From the NCBI GenBank assembly GCA_028752905.1, contig JAQNBH010000004.1:4337739-4401738 (forward strand): a stretch of 64,000 nt of DNA. Reading direction: 5' to 3'. The translations under genes were made by a program, and so were the position numbers. The notes beneath the pieces are model-generated. The model was not told the DNA's origin and did no database searches. It was given only the letters and a program-made list of their open reading frames with translations. Positions 1-12,300 of the stretch are shown here, piece after piece (position 1 is the first letter of the stretch; every line of letters begins with the position of its first letter). This DNA comes from Cladorhizidae sp. MBARI D1340-BT2 (Eukaryota > Porifera > Demospongiae > Poecilosclerida > Cladorhizidae).

Positions 1-82
1 TCAGAGAAGAACTATTGACAACCAGCTTCAACCCAGTGTGTCCTCAGAGAGCTATAGACAACCTGCCTCAACCAGTGTGATG
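1..82. repeat. Fragment of the 68-base satellite family
   Basis: The first bases carry the phrases 'cttcaacccagtgtg', 'agagctat' and 'caacctgcctcaacc', which are the core of the 68-base repeat seen in full at 23255-24260 and 63095-63385. The copy here is degenerate and cut by the window edge, so its true extent is unknown. Confidence 0.7.
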
Positions 83-846
83 TGACCCAATACACTCTGG
101 AATAATTCCTGATAATAAAGGCACAACTGAATTTGACCATATCCTCTTCACTAATCATGACAAATTTCTCCCTTGAGAGTGAGGCTGGATTGTATGATGA
201 GAAATGAGAAACACAGGAGGGGGGAGAGGAGGGGGAGGGGTTATATTGTGATATTGATAAACCCATGCACATCTGCCATGTTCCCCCTTACATAATCAAA
301 ACCATCAAAGAAACACTGGAAGACCACGCCCACATCAAGAATACAACAATCAGACGTCCTCCAGGAAGCTATTTCCAAGCAGGAAGCAATTATTTCCAAG
401 CAGGAAGGCTCTGAGAAGAAGCTTGGCCCACCATCACTTGCATGCTCCAAGAGAACAGCCAATCACACGACAAGACAATCAATCGCTCATCGTGTTCAGC
501 AACAGTTGGGTTAATTGAATTCCTGGAATTCTTCTTAACCTCGAGGAGGCCCTTCAATTGCTATTTGGGGAGCCAGCCCGTTGGTCTTCATCAACCAACA
601 TGCCCACATGTGCAGCTGACAAATCGTTCATCTTCATACACGCTGCATTTGCTGAATATCTCATAGTTACATCGCATTACTTGATAGGTGTGACCTATTT
701 TGTCGTTGTTACATCACATTACTTACTTGCTTGGTTTGACATGTTATGTCATAGTTACAGCACATTACTCAACTGCCTAATATTGTCTTTATTATGTTTA
801 TTGCATTACTTAGTGCAGTTTATGATGTCGCAGTTTGTCGCAATTA
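83..846. other. No gene seen
   Basis: Open frames on both strands here are short, without recognisable domains or convincing splice sites. A 19-base duplication (tatttccaagcaggaag-) lies at 370-405. Exons of the minus-strand gene at 2395-3023 could still be hidden here, since that gene must continue to the left. Confidence 0.4.
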
Positions 847-1247
847 CACTGCACTACTTCCCTAGTAGTGGAGTCTCCTGTGGTGTGTATCAGACTGCAG
901 CTTCCATACACATGTACACTGCACTACTTGCCTAGTAGTGGAGTCTCCTGTGGTGTGTATCAGACTGCAGCTTCCATACACATGTACACTGCACTACTTG
1001 CCTAGTAGTGGAGTCTCCTGTGGTGTGTATCAGACTGCAGCTTCCATACACATGTACACTGCATTACTTGCCTAGTAGTGGAGTCTCCTGTGGTGTGTAT
1101 CAGACTGCAGCTTCCATACACATGTACACTACACTACTTCCCCAGTAGTGGAGTCTCCTGTGGTGTGTATCAGACTGCAGCTTCCATACACATGTACACT
1201 GCACTACTTGCCTAGTGGTGGAGTCTCCTGTGGTGTGTATCAGATGC
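847..1247. repeat. 70-base tandem repeat, about 5.7 copies
   Basis: The phrase 'cttccatacacatgtacac' recurs at 901, 971, 1041, 1111 and 1181, giving an exact 70-base period with only a few base changes between copies. The high identity implies recent expansion or homogenisation. Confidence 0.95.
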
Positions 1248-1385
1248 ATATACACGTGACCCTAAAATTTCCTTTAAGCATGGGTAATCCTGTCCCAAAT
1301 GAGATAACATGCTTGAACACTGAGAAGCGTCCATTACTGCTAAACTTTCCTAGGACATCACAGGAATCTTGGAGATCTCCTGAAT

Positions 1386-2190
1386 CCTAGAATAACTCAA
1401 GCCATAAACTAAACTGCCTCCTGGTCCTAAAAGACCCCCTAATCCTAGAATACCCCTTGTCCTAGAAACCCCTACTCATAGAATACTCCCTAGTTCTAGA
1501 ACACCCCCTAGTGCTAGAATACCCTGGTCCTAGAATACCGCTGGTCCTACATAGGTCCTAGAATACTCCAGGTCCTCTAGAATATCCCTGGTCAATATCC
1601 CTGGTCCTAGAATACCCCTAGTCCCCTACTCCTAGAATACTCCAGTGCTAGAATACCCCTAGTCCCCTACTCCTAGAATACTCCAGTGCTAGAATACCCT
1701 AGTCCTAGAATACCCCTGGTCTTACATAAGTCCTAGAATACTCCAGGTCCTCTAGAATACCCCTGGTCATAGAACACCCCCTAATGCTAGAATACACGTG
1801 GTCCTAGAACACCCTAATGCTAGAACACCCTAATGCTAGAACACCCTAATGCTAGAATACCCTAATGCTAGAATACCCTAATGCTAGAATACCCTAATGC
1901 TAGAATACCCTAATGCTAGAATACCCTAATCCTAGAATACCCTTATCCTAGAAACCCCTACTCCTAGAATAACCCCTGGTCCTAGAACACCCCCTAATGC
2001 TAGAGTACCCTAGTCCTAGAATAATACCCCTGGTCCTAGGTCCCTGGTCCCCCTACTCCTAGAACACCCCCTAGTCCTATAATATGCTAGAATACCCCTG
2101 GTCCTAAAATACCCCCTCGTCTTAGAATACCCCCACATCCTAGAATAACCCCTAGTTTCTGAACACCCCTCATCCTAGAAAAAAACACCT
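1386..2190. repeat. Degenerate minisatellite based on CCTAGAATACCC
   Basis: Variants of 'cctagaatacccctggt' and 'aatgctagaataccct' are repeated with an irregular 12-19 base period. A regular 16-base run (taatgctagaataccc) sits near 1820-1930. It has no coding character. Confidence 0.9.
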
Positions 2191-2394
2191 AGTCCTGGGA
2201 TATTTCTAGAACTGGAATCAGGATGGTCACACTCACTAAAGACATTTTAAAAATGTCATGATCTTTTGGCACCTGCTAGCTGTCTAACTGGAAGCATTGC
2301 CCTCACTCCTACCCAATGCAACCACTGAAGTTTGAGGTTGCCTTCAGCACAGGTGGTTTGTGATCGAAAAAACAACAACCCTCATCTTACATAC

Positions 2395-3023
2395 CTGTGT
2401 GGACGTCGTGGCAACACGAGGCCAGAGAGAGTTCATATAAGAGTCAGAGTCAGACAGAGATCCCATGGAGTTTGAACGTCGAGGGTTGAGCCCACCACCA
2501 TCGTTCAAGCCATCAGTGTCCAAAGAAATGCTGCCCCCTACAGATATGTAACAGAAATACAATATAACTTCAAAAACATTCACACGAGAGGCCATTAAAG
2601 AGTTCACATAGATATTTCATGTTCACACTGAATGCCTGTAGTTTAGGCTGGCATGCAAACAGCAATGGAATTCTGACTATGTTTAATCTGCAGCACAGAG
2701 AGAGACACATTTAACCACTCACCTCTATAGCTGGCTGTAACAGGGCTATCTTCAAGGGAATATACTCCAACAGCTCTTCTGGGTGCACTTCCTCCATAAC
2801 TCACTGGAGGAGGCGAACTGAAGCCAGTTCTAGCAGGCCCTTGGCTCCCCCATCCGCCTCCTCCTCCAACTCCAGGCACTGCTACACAGTTCGGAGGAAT
2901 AGCTGAACAACTGGTAGCGCATGTAAACAGGCCACCTAGACTTCCCTGGCCTTGGTTACCAGCGGGAAAGGTGTGTGTTGCTTTCAGAGGCCGTGGGTAG
3001 CGAGAACGCTGAGGAAGAGACAT
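2395..3023 (-). CDS. 5' part of an unrecognised split gene
   Basis: Two exons can be read on the minus strand. Exon 1 runs from an ATG at 3023 down to 2723, where a GTGAGT donor follows; exon 2 is 2537-2395, bounded by a CTGTAG acceptor and a GTATGT donor. The join is in phase (1/2) and gives 148 codons ending in phase 0, so more exons must lie to the left. The product begins MSLPQRSRYPRPLK and is rich in Pro, Gly and Ser, including a Gly run and an S-rich stretch (NSMGSLSDSDS) that looks like a disordered, phosphorylated region. I recognise no domain. The frame is also open upstream to an ATG at 3236, so the start is uncertain; a TTTTACAG acceptor just before the MSLPQ exon may mean a 5' UTR intron instead. 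It is divergent from the DEX1-like gene, about 300 bases away. Confidence 0.6.
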
Positions 3024-3324
3024 CTTTCTGCTCCAGCTAGTCCTATTAGCTTGCTGTAAAAGACAGGCGCCAACCTTTTTAGCAGCAGAAGCCAGTGAAG
3101 AGAAAACTGTTGGTCTTACAGTCCAGTTGGTGACCAGAAAGAGCGAATGAAAGCGCCAAATGCAGCAAAGGCAGCATGCAGCAATAAAGTAAATTACTGA
3201 GTGACCCCGCCCCCCTTTAGTTATTAAATATGCCACGTGCGCATTCTTACCACTTTTATTTTAGTTTTCAAGATATCTTGGTCTAGAGATGTAATTGTAG
3301 TTGTTGTAGTTCGTTAGTTAGATT
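3024..3324. promoter_or_regulatory. Likely shared divergent promoter region
   Basis: This 0.3-kb gap separates the first codons of two genes transcribed away from each other (minus-strand gene starting at 3023, DEX1-like gene starting at 3325). I see no TATA box in a convincing place. The placement alone suggests a bidirectional promoter; 5' UTRs of both genes must also fit here. Confidence 0.4.
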
Positions 3325-6300
3325 ATGCAAGGAATGATGCTTAGAAGTATTGTACTTCTGTTCGTCTGTTCCACTTCTCTGCTGGACACAGCAACTACGG
3401 GATCCGAGTAAGTAGGAACATTTTGTAGTGATGCGCTTTAATACGAATCGTACTTTTTGCAGTTGTAAGTTTGGGATTCAGAAACTGTGGAAGGCTAAGC
3501 TCAGAGACGCCCCTCTGACTGCCTCGCCTCTCCTGTTTGACATAGATGGTGATGGTTTTAATGACCTGCTGATTCCGTCTTTCTCTGGCGAGGTGTGGGG
3601 CGTTCATGGCGAGAACGGACACATTGTGGACAACTGGCCCTTCTATTTGGAGGAGAGGGCCTTCCATGCTTCTCCTTTAGTGGTGAGGTAACTATTTAGT
3701 GTTCCCTGTCATTTTACCATTCTAGCTTTGTAATTTCACCATTTTAGCTCCGACATTCTGCCTCAACCATCATGATACTCCCTTTCCCTGTTCACTCCTA
3801 TCCCCCCCCCCTTTCATCTTCCTCATTTGCTCCCACATATTTGTCCACTTCATCCTTCCTTGCCATTGTTAGTACGATGTCAACTCTGACGGTGTCCTAG
3901 AGTTTCTGCTGACCACCACGGATGCAGAGGTGTTGTTTGTTCAAACAGATAACATTCTCTTGTACGGAGAAACTATCAAGGTAAGGCTACATGCAAGGCT
4001 TTATTCTTGCCAATGTGTCAGATGCCATGGGCGATTATCCATGGATGTCCTAAGTCTTAATTGTTGCCCACCAGTCCTAATCCTTTTGTAGATGTTCCCT
4101 GAGCCTTAGCTCCTGCCCTGTGTTGGGCAGAGACGCACTTTGGACATCCATGGGTGGCAACAATAACTCGGAATACCCACGGCATGCAAAGTGTTGTGAC
4201 TTATTACTAGGAGGTGTGACCATAACAACCAAGAGTTCACCTGACCTTTCACTTTGTGTGAGGAGTATGACGGCTATGTAGTAGGTAGAGCTCATTCTCT
4301 GCTGATAAACCTAACCTCTGCAATAATGTCTCTGATTCTGTAATTCTGTCTTGAATACTAGCTGCCTTATTATATGCTCCTCACAAGAAATCAGTGGGTA
4401 TCCATAGTAACCAGAATACACTATGTTACAGCTGTGTTTGTGTTGTTTAGAGCTGCTCTTTGTAGCGTATAGAGGTGACCTTGCCTCTCTTTGATGCTCC
4501 AAAGACCATGGGCTTAGAACTTAGAACCAGTTGCGGCTCAGCATTAATTAGAACCTGAACTTGAACCTCATCATTTGTGTTTGATTAGGACCAGCTATAC
4601 TGTTGCAGTATGTATGCACAAGGATTCGCCTGCCCTGCTCAAAGCTGCTGCATGAACTTCATACATAATTGGCTGTTTTGGACCTACCTTAGTTCCTTAT
4701 AGCTTTAGACCTTCTTGCCCTAGAGTTAGCCTCCCTGGTCTTACCTGCTCTTGCTTCTTGCCCTAGAGTTAGCCCTAGTCTTACCTGCTCTTGCTTCTTG
4801 CCCTAGAGTTAGCCCTAGTCTTACCTACTCTTGCTTCTTGCCCTAGAGTTAGCCCTAGTCTTACCTGCTCTTGCTTCTTGCCCTAGAGTTAGCCCTAGTC
4901 TTACCTGCTCTTACTTCTTGCCCTAGAGTTAGCCCTAGTCTTACCTGCTCTTGCTTCTTGCCCTAGTGTTAGCCCTAGTCTTACCTGCTCTTACTTCTTG
5001 CCCTAGAGTTAGCCCTAGTCTTCTTGCTCTTACTTCTTGCCCTAGAGTTAGCCCTACCTGCTCTTGCTTCTTGCCCTAGAGTTAGCCCTAGTCTTACGTC
5101 TTGCTCTTGCTTCTTGCCCTAGAGTTAGCCCTAGTCTTACCTGCTCTTGCTTCTTGCCCTAGAGTTAGTCCTAGTCTTACCTGCTCTTGCTTCTTGCCCT
5201 AGAGTTAGCCCTAGTCTTACCTGCTCTTACTTCTTGCCCTAGAGTTAGCCCTAGTCTTACCTGCTCTTACTTCTTGCCCTAGAGTTAGCCCGAGTCTCTA
5301 ACGTTCGGTATTGGGTAGCAACAGGAGTGTTGTCTTCCACAATCAGCTGTTTCTTCTGACCCACACCCACACTTTTTGGGGGGATCTCCTTTGGGGGAGG
5401 GGGAAGGGGGATGGGAGCTGACCACTCCATGTGGAAGATTGGAGCCCTCTCCAGAAGAACATATTAATAATGATTTGGTCAGTATAGTCGAGAAACTCCT
5501 CCCACATATGTCTCTAAAGAATAAGAAGCTCTTTCTGTGTTAATTTAAAAAAAGTCAAGTGAATTGTTTGAGTGCAATAAATGACAGGTCATATTGCGGA
5601 AAGAATAAGAAGCTCTTTCTGTGTTTAAAAAAAAGTGATGTTTCTATAGAAGTTTGATTGCAATAATGACGGGTCATATTGCGGTCAGGAAGGGTTAGGC
5701 CTCAGAAGGAGGCATTTACAATTACCTTCTGATTAGACTGGGGCTTGTTCCATCAGATATGCTGCTGTGGCAGTTCAGTAGGGAAGCCATCTGGTGTGTG
5801 GCAGTGTTGTTCAGTAGGGTGGCTATCATTGTGATGTGGTGAGTGGCAGTGTTGTTCTGTAGGGAAGCTGTCATGGTGAAGTGCTTGTGGTAGCCTTGTT
5901 CAGTAGATGTGGTGTGTGGTAGCCTTGTTCAGTAGGGAAGCTGTCATGGTGATATGGTGTGTGGCAGTCTTGTCCAAGAATAACTAGTTCCTGTACTCAA
6001 GCCTTGTTGTCATGTTCTCCTGTTGCTGCCATTGCACAAGCCTTCTTGTCAAATTCACCTGCTGCTGCCATTGCTCAAGCCTTGTTGTCAGGTTCTCCTG
6101 CTGCTGCCATTGCTCAAGCCTTGTAGTCAGGTTCTCCTGTTGCTGCCGTTGCTCAAGCCTTGTAGGTTCTCCTGCTGCTGCCATTGCTCAAGCCTTGTAG
6201 TCAGGTTCTCCTTCTGTGCCATTGCTCAAGCCTTGTAGTCAGGTTCTCCTGTTGCTGCCATTGCTCAAGCCTTGTTGTCAGATTCTCCTGCTGCTGCCAT

Positions 6301-9300
6301 TGCTCAAGCCTTGTAGTCAGGTTCTCCTGCTGCTGCCATTGCTCAAGCCTTGTAGTCAGGTTCTCCTGCTGCTGCCATTGCTCAAGCCTTGTAGTCAGGT
6401 TCTCCTGCTGCTGCCATTGCTCAAGCCTTGTAGTCACAGGTTCTCCTGTTGCTGCCATTGCTCAAGCCTTGTAGTCAGGTTCTCCTGCTGCTACCATAGC
6501 TCAAGCCTTGTAGTCAGGTTCTCCTGTTGCTGCCATTTCTCAAGCCTTGTTGTTATGTTCTCCTGCTGCTACCATTGCTCAAGCCTTGTAGTCGGGTTCT
6601 CCTGTTGCTGCCATTGCTCAAGCTTTGTTGTCATGTTCTCCTGCTGCTACCATTGCTCAAGCCTTGTTGTCATGTTCTCCTGCTACTGCCATTTCTCAAG
6701 CCTTGTTGTCAGGTTCTCCTGCTGCTACCATTGCTCAAGCCTTGTAGTCAGGTTCTCCTGCTGCTACCATTGCTCAAGCCTTGTTGTCATGTTCTCCTGC
6801 TGCTGCCATTGCTCAAGCCTTGTAGTCAGGTTCCCCTGTTGCTGCCATTGCTCAAGCCTTGTTGTCAGGTTCTCCTTCTGTGCCATTGCTCAAGCCTTGT
6901 TGTCATGTTCTCCTGTTGCTGCCATTGCTCAAGCCTTGTAGTCAGGTTCTCCTGTTGCTGCCATTGCTCAAGCCTTGTAGTCAGGTTCTCCTGTTGCTGC
7001 CATTGCTCAAGCTTTGTTGTCAGGTTCTCCTGCTGCTACCATTGCTCAAGCCTTGTAGTCAGGTTCTCCTGTTGCTGCCATTGCTCAAGATGTGTTGTCA
7101 TGTTCTCCTGCTGCTACCATTGCTCAAGCCTTGTTGTCAGGTTCTCCTGCTGCTGCCATTGCACAAGTGTTGTTGTCAGGTTCTTCATGCACTTCTTGAC
7201 CATGCATTTTTGGACCAACTCCCTCCAGAGATTTCCACTTCAAATCTCTCAACAGCACATCCATCTACTCCCTTAACAGTGACCTGACCAACCAAAGAAG
7301 ACTATCTTTGGCAGTGCTCTCAGGCAACTCGGCGATAAACCTCAGCCATTCAAGTCGGGACTTCCTCATCTTTGTAGCCTCCACATCCCTCTGGTTGTAG
7401 CAGGTGACATTCTTAGCTCCCACCACTCCTCTGTCCATCTCTGGTGTAGTTTGTTCAACCTGTGGAGAAGTTTCTGGTGTACATAGTTTGTTCAGCCTGT
7501 GGAGAGGTTTCTGGTGTAGTTTGTTCAACCTGTGGAGAGGTTTCTGGAGTAGTTTGTTCAGCCTGTGGGGAGGTTTCTGGTGTAGTTTGTTCAACCTGTG
7601 GAGAAGTTTCTGGTGTACATAGTTTGTTCAGCCTGTGGAGAGGTTTCTGGTGTAGTTTGTTCAACCTGTGGAGAGGTTTCTGGAGTAGTTTGTTCAGCCT
7701 GTGGAGAGGTTTCTGGTGTAGTTTGTTTGTTCAGCCTGTGGAGAGGTGGTGTAGTTTGTTCAGCCTGTGGAGAGGTTTCTGGTGTAGTTTGTTCAACCTG
7801 TGAGAGGTTTCTGGTGTAGTTTGTTCAACCTGTGGAGAGGTTTCTGTGGTGTAGTTTGTTCAACCTGTGGAGAGGTTTCTGGTGTAGTTTGTTCAACCTG
7901 TGGAGAGGTTTCTGGTGTAGTTTGTTCAACATGTGGAGAGGTTTCTGGTGTAGTTTGTTCAACCTGTGGAGATGTTTCTGGTGTAGTTTGTTCAACCTGT
8001 GGAGAGGTTTCTGTGGTGTAGTTTGTTCAACCTGTGGAGAGGTTTCTGGTGTAGTTTGTTCAACCTGTGGAGAGGTTTCTGGTGTAGTTTGTTCAACCTG
8101 TGGAGAGGTTTCTGGTGTAGTTTGTTCAACCTGTGGAGAGGTTTCTGGTGTAGTTTGTTCAACCTGTGGAGAGGTTACTGTGGTCGTATCAGCTTGCTGG
8201 CTGTGCTGTGCAGTAGGACTGACAGTATGCATCCTTGGCCCGTCACTGAGAGATGCTATCCTTCATGACTTCCCTCTCAATGCACAAAGTTTACTAGTCA
8301 GCGTCCTGAGGTCCCAGAAACATACTCATTGTCCCAGGATTATTATCTGCCAATGTGACCATGCCTACATATGTGCTTTAATTAGAGGAGTAGTGTATTT
8401 AGAGGCGTGGCTAATGGTCTGATGGAGGGGATTCAAACGGACCAGCTAAAAATGGGCAGCACAATATGTCAGCGAGTCAAAGAGGCTCTACCTGTGTTCA
8501 TAGTGACATTTGTGCAGTGGACATTACGGATTTGGAATGCTTCCATTTTGCCTTCCTCTCACAACGGGCAAAGACCGTTCTTGTTCAAGTGGGTCCAGCA
8601 GCGTGGTTGGAAGGCGACCAAGGAGATGTTCAGGTCCTTCCACGGTTTGTGAGCTGCTGAGTGCTCAAGTGAACGACGTCAGCTCTTGTTATGAAACCAA
8701 ACGTGGCCTCAGATGTTTTGAAGTTAGTCTATACACCACGACTCATAGAAGTTTGGGACCTACTTCCAAGTTCTTGAACCAAGACTTTAATATGTGGCTG
8801 CGCTGTGTGTGTGTGTGGCTGTATGTATGTGTGTGTGGCTGTGTGGGTGTATGTATGTGTGGCTGTATGTATGTGTGGCTGTATGTATGTGTGGGTGTAG
8901 GTATGTGTGGTTGTATGTTTGTGTGGGCTGTGTGGTTGTGTGTCTTGCAGTTAAATTTTTCATTCAAATGAAATTGATTGTCGAGAGGAAAATGGAAAAT
9001 GGCTTCATCCAGAGAAATTGGGAACTATGTCCAGAGAATCACTAGTTTCATGTTGACAAGTATGCAATGCATTAGCAATCCCTCTGTCAATCTTGCAGGT
9101 TCTGCCATTAGCTGTATCATTCCCTTCCACATCTGAATGGGCCATCTCTTTGAGGACTTCTCTTACAACATCACAAACCTTGTCTTCTTGAGTCAGCAGT
9201 CCACCATGGCTGGACATCGCATGTATTGTCAGTGCTATTGTTATTGCTAATCATCAGCAATTTGTCACTCTATCTCTCAGACTCCTATTTCATCACCTCA

Positions 9301-12300
9301 AATACTGTCGCAGACCGTCTTTCGACCATGATACCTTCTTTGGCATCTTTAGCACTCAGTGGTTCAGAACAAGTTTGGGGCTAGTGAGCTAGCCTGCCTC
9401 AGAGCATTAGTCACACCAGCTTGGGCATGTGCAAGCCTGCCTCAGAGCATGAGTCTCACCAGGTGTCCTCAGAGCATTAGTCACACCAGCTTGGGGCCAG
9501 TGAGCTAGCCTGCCTCAGAGCATTAGTCACACCAGCTTGGGGCTAGTGAGCTAGCCTGCCTCAGAGCATTAGTCACACCAGCTTGGGGCTAGTGAGCTAG
9601 CCTGCCTCAGAGCATTTGTCTCACTAGCTTGGGGCTAGTGAGCTAGCCTGCCTCAGAGCATTAGTCTCACCAGCTTGGGGCTAGTGAGCTAGCCTGCCTC
9701 AGAGCATTAGTCGCACCAGCTTGGGGCTAGTGAGCTAGCCTGCCTCAGAGCATTAGTCCAGCTTGGGGCTAGTGAGCTAGCCTGCCTCAGAGCATTAGTC
9801 ACACCAGCTTGGGGCTAGTGAGCTAGCCTGCCTCAGAGCATTAGTCACACCAGCTTGGGGCCAGTGAGCTAGCCTGCCTCAGAGCATTAGTCACACCAGC
9901 TTGGGGCTAGTGAGCTAGCCTGCCTCAGAGCATTAGTCACACTAGCTTGGGGCTAGTGAGCTAGCCTGCCTCAGAGCATTAGTCTCACCAGCTTGGGGCT
10001 AGTGAGCTAGCCTGCCTCAGAGCATTAGTCTCACTAGCTTGGGGCCAGTGAGCTAGCCTGCCTCAGAGCATTAGTCCCACCAGCTTGGAGCTAGTGTGCA
10101 AGCCTGTCTCAGAGCATTCATCACCCCTGTCTCTCCCAATAGCTCTCTCGGCGAGCTGCTCTGGCGCTCCTGACTTTTCTTTTAAGGCCATCCAAAGAGC
10201 TGTAGGTGTTGCCAGGTCACGTGCCTCCTCCTTCAGGTCAACATACACCAAACAAACTTCACATTTGCTTTCTCTGCATTTGTCAGACATGAAGAGTAAA
10301 CAGTACCCCACCCACCCTTCCTAAAGCCACATTGCATCTCGAGAATTTTTGCCTCTCGGGAAGTTTTGACTCAACCCCCTCTTAACAACCACTCCCATCA
10401 ATGAGATTCCTCTCCGGTGGTCATGTGAGTCGCTATCTTGATGTTTCCTCCCCTACAGAAGAGGTCATGTCCAGGAACATCAGCTTGGCCTCATCATTAA
10501 ATCGCTGAGCTGTAGCCCTCGGGCAGAGTAGTTTTTGAGGACCTAAGGCCTGGGTGTTTCTCAATGCCCTATCAGATGTTCTCTAGCTCTGTAAGTGTTG
10601 GGTCGCTCAGCAAGATCAGATCTCACATCGTGCTGCTCCCTGCACATTGAGGAACAAGCATCTCCATTTTCATCATAGACGATCATAAATGGACTCGTTT
10701 TTTTCTCCGATACTGCATACTTATCTCTGCTGCCCTATTCCCCCCGCAAGGACTCCTCAGCCTTCTGCCTCCCTGATGCCCCCCCCCCACCTAGCCTGTC
10801 TCTCCCAGCACCTGGCATCTTCCTTCTTCCCTGTTGGGAGGCACAGTGTGCACATCTTCTTCACAGGTTGCGGGGCTGGTTTCAGCTCACTCACCAACGC
10901 CTGGAACTAGATGTCTCCTCACCTTGCCCAGCAGTTCTTACCCAGTCTTGACCAGTGATGTACACAAGGCTCCCATTTCTCTTCTGCTAAGCCTTCTTCA
11001 GGCCCTGCATCTCCAGGCCTAGCCAGGATTGGTGCTGGAACAGTGCCCTCGCTGGCTGGTCCTCTCTTCACTGACACATCCATACTGATCCTCCTGTCTC
11101 TCTTCACTGGCACATCCATGCTCATCCTCCTCTTCACTGGCACATCCATGCTCATCCTCCTCTTCACTGACACATCCATCCTCATCCTCCTCTTCACTGG
11201 CACATCCATGCTCATCCTCATCCTCACTGACACATCCATGCTCATCCTCATCTTCACTGGCACATCCATGCTCATCCTCCTCTTCACTGACACATCCATG
11301 CTCATCCTCCTCTTCACTGACACATCCATGCTCATCCTCCTCTTCACTGGCACATCCATGCTCATCCTCTTCTTCACTGACACATCCATGCTCATCCTCC
11401 TCTTCACTGACACATCCATGCTCATCCTCCTCTTCACTGACACATCCATGCTCATCCTCCTCTTCACTGACACATCCATGCTCATCCTCCTCTTCACTGG
11501 CACATCCATGCTCATCCTCCTCTTCACTGGCACATCCATGCTCATCCTACTCTTCACTGGCACATCCATGCTCATCCTCCTCTTCACTGACACATCCATG
11601 CTCATCATCCTCTTCACTGACACATCCATGCTCATCCTCTTCACTGGCACATCCATGCTCATCCTCCTCTTCACTGGCACATCCATGCTCATCCTCCTCT
11701 TCACTGGCACATCCATGCTCATCCTCCTCTTCACTGGCACATCCATGCTCATCCTCCTCTTCACTGACACATCCATGCTCATCCTCCTCTTCACTGGCAC
11801 ATCCATGCTCATCCTCCTCTTCACTGACACATCCATGCTCATCATCCTCTTCACTGGCACATCCATGCTCATCCTCCTCTTCACTGGCACATCCATGCTC
11901 ATCCTCCTCTTCACTGGCACATCCATGCTCATCCTCCTCTTCACTGGCACATCCATGCTCATCCTCCTCTTCACTGGCACATCCATGCTCATCCTCCTCT
12001 TCACTGGCACATCCATGCTCATCCTCCTCTTCACTGGCACATCCATGCTCATCCTCCTCTTCACTGGCACATCCATGCTCATCCTCTTCACTGACACATC
12101 CATGCTCATCTTCACTGACACATCCATGCTCATCCTCCTCTTCACTGACACATCCATGCTCATCCTCCTCTTCACTGGCACATCCATGCTCATCCTCTTC
12201 ACTGGCACATCCATGCTCATCCTCTTCTTCACTGACACATCCATGCTCATCATCCTCTTCACTGGCACATCCATGCTCATCCTCCTCTTCACTGGCACAT

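Noticed and set aside
4695..5300. Interstitial telomeric repeats
   Set aside because: CCCTAG and TTAGCCCTAG strings occur, but as part of a 40-base unit and not as tandem hexamers.
5984..7287. Glutamine/tryptophan or cysteine-rich 13-residue repeat proteins
   Set aside because: Many units carry an in-frame TAG on the minus strand; on the plus strand the frames start and end within the array.
8407..8971. Overlapping plus-strand ORFs of 64-153 codons
   Set aside because: No domains, no splice sites, and the longest runs into a TG microsatellite.
9360..10105. CRISPR-like array (regular repeats)
   Set aside because: The repeats are contiguous with no unique spacers, and the DNA is eukaryotic. 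The same holds for all other arrays here.
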